From assembly GCA_010084195.1 (NCBI GenBank), contig RGPS01000037.1, positions 1 through 36,099 on the forward strand: 36,099 bases of DNA, written 5' to 3'. Below the pieces are notes generated by a model. It ran no database searches. It saw only the letters and a program-made list of their open reading frames with translations, and was not told the DNA's origin. The stretch is from Terriglobia bacterium. Lineage in GTDB: Bacteria > Acidobacteriota > Terriglobia > Bryobacterales > Bryobacteraceae. Shown here one piece after another: positions 7,927-15,381 of the stretch. Made by a program: the position numbers and the translations under genes. Position 1 is the first letter of the stretch. Every line of letters starts with the position of its first letter.

Positions 7927-8165
7927 ATCGCTATGTCGCGCCCATAGTCAGGTTCTCGCTCAAAATCAATGTCGAGACCCTTGAATGGCGAATCCGCAAA
8001 CAGTTGGGTAAGGCTCTTTCGGCCCTCCGGGCGGGGCGGAACCGCTGCGGGTGTTTCGGCGGCAAGTGAAGCTCTAAGAGCCTGAACAATGACCTCTTCA
8101 GCGTTCCGAAATCCACCCGTGCTCATCCGGTGAAAGATCATCGCTTCCGTTTCTGGACTTACCAC
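7923..8165 (-). CDS. ParD/VapB-like antitoxin of the adjacent VapC
   Basis: An 80-residue protein whose N-terminal half (ETEAMIFHRMSTGGFRNAEEVIVQAL) resembles a short ribbon-helix-helix/ParD-type antitoxin segment. The C-terminal half (GRKSLTQLFADSPFKGLDIDFER) is the tail often seen in antitoxins that pair with PIN toxins. It starts at GTG 8165 without a clear SD; the start codon and upstream region lie inside the direct repeat at 8157-8312. Its stop overlaps the vapC start. The protein looks intact although the toxin frame is broken. Confidence 0.72.
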   Translation of the reverse strand: MVSPETEAMIFHRMSTGGFRNAEEVIVQALRASLAAETPAAVPPRPEGRKSLTQLFADSPFKGLDIDFEREPDYGRDIAI

Positions 8166-8312
8166 TGTGCGTTGGGGACACTGTGATCGCGGCGCGGCGG
8201 CTAATGGCCGTTGTGGTGGACGTATTGACGACTCGCTGCGCTGGCGGTGCTGTGGAGCAGGGTCACGCTGTGTCTGGTTCAGATCCCATCGCTGTACCGA
8301 TGTCTTGGCGGG
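8157..8312. repeat. direct repeat copy A (~155 bp)
   Basis: This segment, beginning acttaccactgtgcgttggg, recurs in the same orientation at 9062-9218. Long blocks are identical (for example gttgtggtggacgtatt and tggcggtgctg), with scattered substitutions and a two-base length difference. Copy A overlaps the start codon of the antitoxin gene at 7923-8165. The two copies flank the small secreted-protein gene at 8485-8961. The repeat family is not recognised. Confidence 0.75.
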
Positions 8313-8363
8313 TTGATCTGGCCGTGCGGGGTCGGGCTTGGTTGGTTCTGGCTGTCAATACTT

Positions 8364-8379
8364 GTCGTTTGTAAACGAC
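8364..8379. promoter_or_regulatory. perfect 16-bp palindrome, possible operator
   Basis: GTCGTTT-GT-AAACGAC is a perfect inverted repeat with a two-base centre, in the gap between the antitoxin promoter side and the end of the secreted-protein gene. It has the size of a dimeric repressor site, but no regulator can be assigned. A short stem-loop is the alternative. Confidence 0.3.
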
Positions 8380-8410
8380 GCGTATTGGTGAACGCCTGTG
8401 AAGTGACGGC

Positions 8411-8448
8411 ACAGAAAGAGGCCAGCGTTGCCGCCAGCCTCTTTCTGT
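8411..8448. terminator. 12-bp stem-loop downstream of the small secreted-protein gene
   Basis: ACAGAAAGAGGC (8411-8422) and GCCTCTTTCTGT (8437-8448) are perfect complements around a 14-base loop. The hairpin lies 36 bases beyond the stop of the leftward gene ending at 8485. It has no strong T-tract on either side, so it may act as a weak terminator or as a 3' mRNA stabiliser. Confidence 0.45.
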
Positions 8449-8484
8449 TGTTGGTGATTCGCCGACCTTGTGAAAAGTCGTTAT

Positions 8485-8961
8485 CTACTGCTTGTCGAAT
8501 ACAGTCACATCCTTACTGGTTTTTCCGTCTTTATCAACCCGAGTGTCAGTGCGTGTCTTCACTTTACCGTCAGGTGAGATGACCAGGACCTGCGTCAGGC
8601 TCCGTTTGCCTGTAATGGCGATACTAACCGATTTCGCGTGGAAATCATCACTTTGAGTGTCCGTCGTGAGCATTCCAAAGGAGTCTGGTCCATTCCCGAT
8701 CTCTGGTCTGGCTACACCATCGGATTTGCTGATGAGGTTTCGACTGGTCGCCTTGCCGTCCTTATCAACGCCATGGCCCTTAACAATTTGCCAGCCGCCA
8801 TCCATGCTGATGACTTGCGTGAGGCTTCGTCGAAGATTTCCATTGCTGGATGTCGACTTAGCCACATTCATCACCCACGTACCACTGAACATGTCGGCAG
8901 CCTGAGCGGCCAGAGACAATGCGAGTACAGCCAGTACGGTAAAACCGATTCGTCTGATCAT
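8485..8961 (-). CDS. small secreted protein, repeat-containing beta domain, unknown function
   Basis: A 158-residue protein starting at ATG 8961 with AAAGGA at good spacing; an upstream in-frame start at 9003 is not supported. The N-terminus (MIRRIGFTVLAVLALSLAAQA) is a signal peptide. The mature part begins DMFSGTWVMNVAKST and contains two similar stretches, RRSLTQVISMDGG and KRSLTQVLVISPDGK, each followed by a K-x-T-R-x-type strand. This suggests an internally duplicated beta structure, as in small lipocalin-like secreted proteins common in acidobacteria. Function is not known. The gene sits between two copies of a ~155-bp direct repeat and has a hairpin downstream. Confidence 0.75.
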   Translation of the reverse strand: MIRRIGFTVLAVLALSLAAQAADMFSGTWVMNVAKSTSSNGNLRRSLTQVISMDGGWQIVKGHGVDKDGKATSRNLISKSDGVARPEIGNGPDSFGMLTTDTQSDDFHAKSVSIAITGKRSLTQVLVISPDGKVKTRTDTRVDKDGKTSKDVTVFDKQ

Positions 8962-9061
8962 GGTGGATCCTTTATGTGCGTGTATGCAGTCTCTGCGAGG
9001 CACGAAGGGTACTGTATCACACGAAAAGTTGTAGCAGTACTGCTATTCAAGTCGGCAGCCA

Positions 9062-9218
9062 ACTTACCACTGTGCGTTGGGAGCACTGTGATCGAAGCTT
9101 GGGTGCTGATGAAAGTTGTGGTGGACGTATTCAGAACTCGCTGCGATGGCGGTGCTGCGGAGCAGGGTGATGCTGTGTCTGTGGGTCAGATCGGTTCACC
9201 GCACCGATTCGTTGCGGG
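9062..9218. repeat. direct repeat copy B (~155 bp)
   Basis: Second copy of the repeat at 8157-8312, same orientation, lying in the gap between the small secreted-protein gene and the end of guaA. The shared core includes gttgtggtggacgtatt and ggagcagggt. The open frames crossing either copy do not look like conserved protein. Confidence 0.72.
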
Positions 9219-9267
9219 AAGAATCTTCAAATCTCTGATTGCTGGACCGCCAAAACCACCTTACCGG

Positions 9268-11016
9268 CTATTCCCACTCAATAGTGCCAGGCGGTTTATG
9301 CGTCAAATCATAAAAAACCGCAGCGAGCTCCGGTATCGCCATCAGCCGCTCGGCCATCGCGTGCAGCAACTCATCCGGCATCGACACCGCATCTGCCGTC
9401 ATGCCGTCCACACTCTGAATCGGCCGCAAAACCACCGAATCCCGCGCCTCGCCCGCGCCCACAGGGATCAGAATCACCGGGAACTGCCAAACATCTTTGT
9501 CGAAGCCCGATTCGGCCGACATCTCCCGAACCACCGCGTCAGCCGCTCGAAGCAACTCCACCCGGCCATGTGTCAGGGTCGACGCAAAGACCCGCAAATG
9601 CTCCAGCGGTTCCCGAGTCGCAACCCGCGCAATCACACGGTTCACACCCGCTGTCCGGTTTACCAGCTCCGTAGCCTGATCCTGTAGCCGCGAAGCCGCT
9701 GTCGGGAACGCATCAATCGCCAGGACCGGCGCGTAGGTCCGGAAATCACCCTGCACGCCGACCGACCGCACCGGGACCAGGTACCCGTCGGGCACACGCT
9801 CCACATGCAGGTCCTCGTCCGCGCACAGGCACCGAATTGCCAGACCAGGCCCCGGGAACGGGTGCCGATCCAGCAGCAGCGGAGCGAGACACATTTCCCG
9901 CCCGATCGTTCGAACTTCGTCCTTGTAGAAATCCGCCAGGGGTTCCACAATCAGGCCGGCTTCCATCAGCTTCTGAATCCCCGGCACCCGGTTGTGGTGC
10001 GTCTTGATCGTTGCAGCCTTCGCCGTGCCCCCGGATTCTATGGTGTCCGGATAGATCGTGCCCTGGCCGAGAATCCACTTGCCGTTCAGCAGGCCGACTT
10101 CCTCAATGATTCGTTCCTGCACCTTCACGAATTGCTCGCCGATAATATGGCGCTTCAGTTCCGGCTCCCGGGCACCTTCCAGTGCCCCCAAAAACTCCTC
10201 GGAGCACTCCTCAATCCGAACCAGCCCCAGACCCGCGAACGTATCCCGCACAAACTGCGTTTCGCCCTCGCGCATCAGCCCCGTGTCTACGTAAACGCCG
10301 CGCACACGGTCAACGCCCAACGCCTCCAGGCAAAGCATGAACGCGACCGTGGAATCCACGCCCCCGGAAACGAAGAAGAAGACCTTTCTGTCCCCAACTC
10401 GTTCCCGGATCTGCTCTTTTACCAGCTCAACCCGTTCGCCCGGGTTCCAGTCTTTTTCGCAACCCACAATGTCGAAAAGGAAATTCGACAGGATGCGCAT
10501 CCCCTCGGTCGAGTGAACCACTTCCGGGTGGAACTGCACGCCGTACATTTTCAGTTCACGGTTTTCAATCGCCGCCGTCTCGCACGTCGAGGTACTTGCC
10601 AGCACGCTGAAACCCGGCGGAGGCGTCGCTACCTTGTCCTTATGGGACATCCAAACTTGCTGGTGATCAGTCACCCCGGCCAGCAGCGGGGAATCAGTAA
10701 CCTTCAGATCCAGCAGCGCCAGGCCGTACTCACCCTTATCGCCGGGTTGCACACGCCCCCCCAGCAACTGCGTAATCAGTTGTTGCCCGTAACAGATGCC
10801 CAGGACGGGTACTCCTGCCTGCAGCACAGAAGGTTCCATCGTGGGGCAGCCCTCGTCATAAACGCTGCTGGGACCGCCGGAAATCACGATCCCACGCGCA
10901 TGGCGCAGGTCCTCCAAAGGGGTCTCGCTTGCGAAAACCTCTGAGGATACCCCAAGTTCCCGGATCTTACGGGCGATTAAGTGGCAATATTGCCCGCCCG
11001 TGTCCAGAACCGCAAT
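9268..11016 (-). CDS. guaA: GMP synthase (glutamine-hydrolysing), probable ATT start
   Basis: GMP synthase converts XMP, glutamine and ATP to GMP. The glutaminase domain shows VLDTGGQYCHLIARKIRELG, ISGGPSSVY, the catalytic Cys in GICYGQQ and the His-Glu pair in QFHPEV. The synthetase has the PP-loop SGGVDSTV; the dimerisation domain ends PPGTIEWE, as in all GuaA proteins. The homologous N-terminus extends 33 codons beyond the first standard start (TTG 10917), which would delete the GGQY strand. In that stretch there is no ATG, GTG or TTG, but ATT 11016-11014 lies five bases after AAGG (11025-11022) and gives the correct N-terminus. It follows the protease stop by 14 bases, so the two genes form an operon. 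At ~582 residues it is longer than the E. coli enzyme (525). Confidence 0.92.
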   Translation of the reverse strand: MAVLDTGGQYCHLIARKIRELGVSSEVFASETPLEDLRHARGIVISGGPSSVYDEGCPTMEPSVLQAGVPVLGICYGQQLITQLLGGRVQPGDKGEYGLALLDLKVTDSPLLAGVTDHQQVWMSHKDKVATPPPGFSVLASTSTCETAAIENRELKMYGVQFHPEVVHSTEGMRILSNFLFDIVGCEKDWNPGERVELVKEQIRERVGDRKVFFFVSGGVDSTVAFMLCLEALGVDRVRGVYVDTGLMREGETQFVRDTFAGLGLVRIEECSEEFLGALEGAREPELKRHIIGEQFVKVQERIIEEVGLLNGKWILGQGTIYPDTIESGGTAKAATIKTHHNRVPGIQKLMEAGLIVEPLADFYKDEVRTIGREMCLAPLLLDRHPFPGPGLAIRCLCADEDLHVERVPDGYLVPVRSVGVQGDFRTYAPVLAIDAFPTAASRLQDQATELVNRTAGVNRVIARVATREPLEHLRVFASTLTHGRVELLRAADAVVREMSAESGFDKDVWQFPVILIPVGAGEARDSVVLRPIQSVDGMTADAVSMPDELLHAMAERLMAIPELAAVFYDLTHKPPGTIEWE

Positions 11017-11030
11017 CTGTGCCTTACCGA

Positions 11031-12620
11031 TTACTTTGCCCGCCTCTCGACCACAATCTTGCGCGTGCTCGCCAGCAGCGCCTGGGCCTTCGGAAGCGCG
11101 GCAATAGCGGCTTCCACTTCCGGATCCGTCTGGATCTCGTACTTGCTCGCGTCATCCACGCTGAAGCCGGTCTTATAGATCTCCGCCTGCAGACGGCGCT
11201 TCACCTTGGCGAAATCCTTCGTGAAGTCCGCTTCCGTGAACTCGAGTTTCTTTTCCAGCAGCCAGTTATGGAACTGCTCCATATCCGTGTTGCTCACCGC
11301 CCAGCCATCAGGCAGCTTTTCTTTGTGAACCGCGAAGAAGTGCTTGGTGTATTCGCTGAACGCGAACTTTACCAGCAGCTGAATCTCCAGCGGGGTCAGC
11401 TTTTCGGGCGTAAACTTCTCGTCCGGCGAGATGCCACCGCCACCGTAAACCGTCCGGCCACCGTCCGTCATCTTGACGTCATCCGGATTCCGTTGCTCTG
11501 TATTGTTGCGGTAGTAGTAGTCGAAGAACGAAACATTGCTGTAATCGCGCTGAATCAGGCGTCCACTGGGCGTGTAGTAACGCGCCGTCGTCAGCGTCAG
11601 CCCGGTATTCTCGGCCAGAGGGAACACCGTCTGCACCAGGCCCTTACCGAAGGTATTTTCGCCAATCACCCAGGCCCGGTCATGATCCTGCAGGGCCCCC
11701 GAAACAATCTCAGCCGCCGAGGCCGAGTTCCGGTTCACAATCACCACAATCGGATACGCCTTACCCTTGTTGCCGGTACGCGCCGTGTAAATCCGCTCCG
11801 GAGAGTTCCTGCCCTTGTGCGAAACGATCACGTCGCCCTTGCCAATCAGATGATCCACAATCGACACAGCTTCCGTCAGCAGCCCACCCGGATTGCTCCG
11901 CAGATCCAGAACCAAGCCCTCCAGTTGATCTTCGTTCAGTTCCTTCAGGCCTTCTTCAAACTCCCGGCCCGTCGTCTCATTGAACTGTTCCACCCGGATG
12001 TAGCCAATCTTCGGCTTCAGCGAGAAGATCTCAGGTACACTCTTCCGGTTGATGTCGTCCCGAACAATGTTGAACACCAGCGGCTTTTCATAGCCCTCAC
12101 GTGCGATATGGATCTGAACCGGCGTGCCCTTCTGGCCCCGCAGCAGTTCCGCAACTTTGGTGGAATCCAGACCCTCAGTCGTTTTGTCGTTCACCATTTC
12201 AATGGTGTCGCCCGGCCGCAGACCAGCCTTATAGGCCGGCGAACCCACGAACGGAACCACCACCACGGTCTTGCCATTCCGGCTCACAACCGACATCCCA
12301 ACACCCGCGTACCTGCCGCGCTGGTCTTCCCGCAGGTTTTCAAAGTCCTTCGGGTCAAAGAAGTTCGAGTGGGGGTCCAGGGTCCGCAACATCCCCGGAA
12401 TCGCACCCTTAAAGATGGCTTTGTCCGGGTTCACCTTATCCGCAAAATTCTTGTCCAGCGTGTCGTAAACATCGGTGAACTGCCGCATGCCGGACTGAAT
12501 GTCCTTGTCGGCAGACGCAGCCGTAGCGGGCTGGAGCCGCTGCCCATAAATGCCGCCGATCAGCGCGCAGGCGAGCAGGAGTAGCGGGATAAGTACGAAA
12601 GACCGACGTTTCGTTGCCAT
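11031..12620 (-). CDS. S41 family C-terminal processing peptidase
   Basis: A 529-residue tail-specific protease-type enzyme. An N-terminal signal or anchor helix (SFVLIPLLLLACALIGGIYG) places it in the periplasm. A PDZ domain (GVGMSVVSRNGKTVVVVPF, then AGLRPGDTIEMVND) recognises C-terminal tails. The catalytic core carries the nucleophile Ser in NRNSASAAEIVSGAL and the general-base Lys in NTFGKGLVQTV. A C-terminal extension of ~120 residues follows. It starts at ATG 12620. Its stop is 14 bases before the proposed guaA start. A link between proteolysis and purine synthesis is not implied; this is probably a housekeeping operon. Confidence 0.92.
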   Translation of the reverse strand: MATKRRSFVLIPLLLLACALIGGIYGQRLQPATAASADKDIQSGMRQFTDVYDTLDKNFADKVNPDKAIFKGAIPGMLRTLDPHSNFFDPKDFENLREDQRGRYAGVGMSVVSRNGKTVVVVPFVGSPAYKAGLRPGDTIEMVNDKTTEGLDSTKVAELLRGQKGTPVQIHIAREGYEKPLVFNIVRDDINRKSVPEIFSLKPKIGYIRVEQFNETTGREFEEGLKELNEDQLEGLVLDLRSNPGGLLTEAVSIVDHLIGKGDVIVSHKGRNSPERIYTARTGNKGKAYPIVVIVNRNSASAAEIVSGALQDHDRAWVIGENTFGKGLVQTVFPLAENTGLTLTTARYYTPSGRLIQRDYSNVSFFDYYYRNNTEQRNPDDVKMTDGGRTVYGGGGISPDEKFTPEKLTPLEIQLLVKFAFSEYTKHFFAVHKEKLPDGWAVSNTDMEQFHNWLLEKKLEFTEADFTKDFAKVKRRLQAEIYKTGFSVDDASKYEIQTDPEVEAAIAALPKAQALLASTRKIVVERRAK

Positions 12621-12674
12621 GGCGGGGTGTAACCGTCCTTGTACATCAGTATAGCTCTGCAGGTATAGACGGTT

Positions 12675-12704
12675 TGACGCAACGGAACCGGATCCGTTGC
12701 GTCA
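12675..12704. terminator. 12-bp stem-loop between the S41 protease and the secreted two-domain protein
   Basis: TGACGCAACGGA (12675-12686) and TCCGTTGCGTCA (12693-12704) pair perfectly around a 6-base loop. It lies 24 bases past the stop of the leftward gene ending at 12729 and upstream of the S41-guaA operon, so it probably insulates the two. There is no long T-run, so termination is inferred from position and stem strength. Confidence 0.55.
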
Positions 12705-12728
12705 TTTCACCCATTTACTGGCGCGAAA

Positions 12729-13520
12729 CTAACGGACGGACGTCAGCGTTCCTGTAACGACCGCCCCCGACGGCGCACTCTGGATCAGATTTGCCCCCGC
12801 TTGTGTGTCCGCCATCACGCCAAACCAGCCCGAGGCAAAGCCCAAGCTGAAGGTTGTGGTGAAGGTGCAGTTCTTGTCCATGGCATAAGTGCCCGAGAAG
12901 GTCTCCGGCACCAGCCGGCCGGCGTAACTGGTCTGGACGGCCGCTGTAAAGGCTCCTGCACCATCAAAACTCACCTTGCCAACTCTGGCAAACAGCCCGG
13001 ATGGTACCGACGGAGAATTGATGATCACGCCAGCCAGGTTCAGCGCATAGTCGCCATTCAGGTCGCCGTTCGTGCAGGAAGCGCGCCTCTGTTTCGAGAG
13101 ATTGATACGTACATCTGTACCCTGCGGATTGAGCAACAGCAGGTTCATTGTGTTGCCATTGTTAGCCAAAACGCCCTGAAACTGGAACGGAACAGGCTGC
13201 GGTGCCCCAGGGAAGGGAATCAACAGAATCACCGTGGCCGTACAGTCGGGATTGATCGTATAGGTTCCGCCGTAACTCTCCTGCAGAATGAAACCCGCAA
13301 GGCTGAGCGTCGTAATAATAGACGAATTGCCGTTGCCGTCCAGTTGGACGCGACCCGCCCGCGCTGTCGGTCCGGCGGGGACTCCGGGCGGCGGTGTGAT
13401 GAAATTCCCGGTTACCAGGGCACTGTACGTGCCCTTGAAATCATTGTTGTTACAGGTCTGGCCCCATGCGGTCATGGCCGGGATCAGGCAAAGCGCGAGC
13501 ATTGTCAGGGTGCGTTTCAT
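12729..13520 (-). CDS. secreted protein with two tandem copies of a ~120-residue domain
   Basis: A 263-residue protein with a signal peptide (MKRTLTMLALCLIPAMTAWG) and SD GAGGA before ATG 13520. The mature chain consists of two similar halves. Each begins with a Cys motif (TCNNNDFKGTY and SCTNGDLNGDY), continues with a P-rich loop and an ARxGxVxxDGxG strand (ARAGRVQLDGNGN and ARVGKVSFDGAGA), and ends in SGTY or GGTY, an acidic or Asn residue and a second Cys (INPDCTATV and MDKNCTFTT). Each half has one Cys near the start and one near the end, so one disulphide per domain is likely. The family is common in acidobacteria but its function is unknown to me. Confidence 0.75.
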   Translation of the reverse strand: MKRTLTMLALCLIPAMTAWGQTCNNNDFKGTYSALVTGNFITPPPGVPAGPTARAGRVQLDGNGNSSIITTLSLAGFILQESYGGTYTINPDCTATVILLIPFPGAPQPVPFQFQGVLANNGNTMNLLLLNPQGTDVRINLSKQRRASCTNGDLNGDYALNLAGVIINSPSVPSGLFARVGKVSFDGAGAFTAAVQTSYAGRLVPETFSGTYAMDKNCTFTTTFSLGFASGWFGVMADTQAGANLIQSAPSGAVVTGTLTSVR

Positions 13521-13583
13521 TTGTGGTGGTCCTCACCAGTGAAGTAGCAATTAGCCTGCCACTTCTTGCACCCCGCGCGGCGA

Positions 13584-14510
13584 TTAGTTTTCGTCGACCA
13601 ACACGGGTTTCGTCAGGTCCTGGCCCGGGAAGCTGCGCTCCAGCAACTTCTCCAGTTGTGCCGCTGTCCCTGAATCAATGTTCCCGCCGGGAGCCCGCAC
13701 TCTGCCACAACCTATCAAACCGCGCCGCCGCAAAATCTCCTTCCGCACTGCCAGCCCTGGCTGTTGCTCGAACACCATCAGCGGCAGGTAGCGCCGGAAG
13801 ATCGCGTAGGCACCCTCCAGATCCCCCGCCTGCGTCCGGGCGACCATTGCCAGCAGGACCTCCGGGAACGCAAACCCCGTATTGAACCCATCTGAGCCCC
13901 GTTCCAGGTCGAAGAAACCATACAGCGCGCCCAGCCCCGTCAGCACCGGCACCGAAAGTCCGGCCTTCAACACCGCAATCTTGCCCGGACTCGGTACCGC
14001 CTCCGCCTTCACGCAGACTACCGACGGCACTTCCTTCACAATCCGCATCACCAGCGCCGCCGACATGTGAACCTCCGTCGAAGCCGGGTGATCCTGCAGC
14101 ACAATCGGCAGCGGCGACTTCTCGCCCACTTGTTTGTAGTAGTTGAAAACCTGTTCATCGGAAGGGGAAGGCTGCTTCGAAGGGGCAATCATTACTGCCC
14201 TCGCACCCTGTGCCGCAGCCTCCTGGGCGAGCGAAACTGTTGCCGCAGTCCCCGTATGACTGCACCCGGCAATCACCGGCAACTCTCCGGCTGCCGCCAC
14301 AGCGGTCGCAATCAGGCCCGATCTCTCGGCATCGGTCAACCGGTTTGATTCCCCCAGGACCCCCAGCAGTGTCACCCCCGTCACCCCCAGGGCTGCAAAG
14401 AAGCGGATCATGCGCGACAGGGCTTCATGGTCGGGCGATTCATCCTCATGGAACGGCGTCGCAAGGATCGGGATGACGCCGGAAAGGCGGGGCAGGAGTT
14501 CGGTATTCAT
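13584..14510 (-). CDS. dihydrodipicolinate synthase/N-acetylneuraminate lyase family protein
   Basis: A 308-residue class I aldolase-fold protein (DapA/NanA superfamily). The first strand GVIPILATPFHEDESPD and the Schiff-base lysine in VVCVKAE are present. Two canonical features differ: the GTTGE carbonyl-binding motif is GVLGE, and the YNxP segment with the catalytic Tyr reads VLQDHPAST, with Gln in place of Tyr. The enzyme is therefore unlikely to be a true DapA; an aldolase or hydratase acting on another 2-keto acid is more likely. It diverges from the DsbA-like gene with only 22 bases between start codons. The C-terminus (TKPVLVDEN) is complete. Confidence 0.83.
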   Translation of the reverse strand: MNTELLPRLSGVIPILATPFHEDESPDHEALSRMIRFFAALGVTGVTLLGVLGESNRLTDAERSGLIATAVAAAGELPVIAGCSHTGTAATVSLAQEAAAQGARAVMIAPSKQPSPSDEQVFNYYKQVGEKSPLPIVLQDHPASTEVHMSAALVMRIVKEVPSVVCVKAEAVPSPGKIAVLKAGLSVPVLTGLGALYGFFDLERGSDGFNTGFAFPEVLLAMVARTQAGDLEGAYAIFRRYLPLMVFEQQPGLAVRKEILRRRGLIGCGRVRAPGGNIDSGTAAQLEKLLERSFPGQDLTKPVLVDEN

Positions 14511-14532
14511 TCTGATTTGTCATTATAGAAAA

Positions 14533-15378
14533 GTGACTTTCCGCAGACTCGCTTTACCCTTCTTCGTGGCCGTCCTCTGTTTCGGCCAGGCCGCCTGGCA
14601 AGCCGTCGTTGACCTGCCCGGTGTCGACTGGAAAGGTCTGACGGGTGCAAAGAAAACCGCAGCCCTCCGCGTCATGCAGGCCGAAGGCTGCAGTTGCGGC
14701 TGCGGTTTCAAAATTGCCGAATGCCGGGTCAAGGACGAACCTTGCAGCGTCAGCAAGAAACTGGCTGGGTCCATTGTGAACGACTCCCTGGCGGGCAAGA
14801 GCCCCGCCGCCATCAAGGCCGAACTGCAGCGCGTCGCCGCCGAAGGCCCCCCACTTTTTGACCAACCCGTCACCATCTCCACCACCGGCGATCCCGTCAT
14901 CGGCCCGGCCACCGCGAAGATTACGGTCGTCGAGTTTTCAGACTTCCAGTGCCCCTACTGCTCCAAAGCCGTCGCCGAGATGAAGGAAATCATGCGCCAG
15001 ATGCCGAAGGAAGTGAAGCTTGTCTTCAAGCAATTCCCCCTCGACTCCCACTCCCAGGCGCAGTTCGGTGCCGAAGCTGCCCTCGCCGCTCAGGCCCAGG
15101 GTAAGTTTTGGGAAATGCACGATCTCCTCTACGCAGGCTTCCCGGATCTGTCCCGCAATCGCATCATGGGTTATGCCCGCCAGCTGAATCTCGACGTCAA
15201 ACGCTTCACCGCAGAAGTTGATAGCCACAAGTACAAGGATCGTGTTGCAGCTGAAGAGCAGGAAGGCCAGGCCGCCGGGGTTTCCGGTACCCCGACCTTC
15301 TTCTTCAATGGCCGCAAGTACAACGGAACCTTTACTGCCGCCGCCGTCGTACCGCTCCTCCGCAAAGAATTCAAATAG
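14533..15378 (+). CDS. DsbA-like thioredoxin-fold protein with Cys-rich N-terminal domain
   Basis: A 281-residue exported protein. GTG 14533 gives a signal peptide (RRLALPFFVAVLCFGQAAW); the longer open frame upstream overlaps the divergent gene and is not used. Residues ~30-90 form a small domain with the motif CSCGC-x7-C-x6-C, a spacing that suggests metal binding or a redox switch. After a linker comes a thioredoxin_4/DsbA domain with active-site CPYC in FSDFQCPYCSKA and the cis-Pro loop GVSGTPTFFFNG. It should be a periplasmic disulphide oxidase or isomerase, or a reductant carrier. Its stop lies 3 bases from the stop of the convergent MerR-TPR gene. Confidence 0.85.
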   Translation: MTFRRLALPFFVAVLCFGQAAWQAVVDLPGVDWKGLTGAKKTAALRVMQAEGCSCGCGFKIAECRVKDEPCSVSKKLAGSIVNDSLAGKSPAAIKAELQRVAAEGPPLFDQPVTISTTGDPVIGPATAKITVVEFSDFQCPYCSKAVAEMKEIMRQMPKEVKLVFKQFPLDSHSQAQFGAEAALAAQAQGKFWEMHDLLYAGFPDLSRNRIMGYARQLNLDVKRFTAEVDSHKYKDRVAAEEQEGQAAGVSGTPTFFFNGRKYNGTFTAAAVVPLLRKEFK

Positions 15379-15381
15379 CCG

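Noticed and set aside
10929-12584. A 551-codon plus-strand frame opposite the S41 protease.
   Set aside because: Antisense shadow; the protease has complete catalytic motifs on the other strand.
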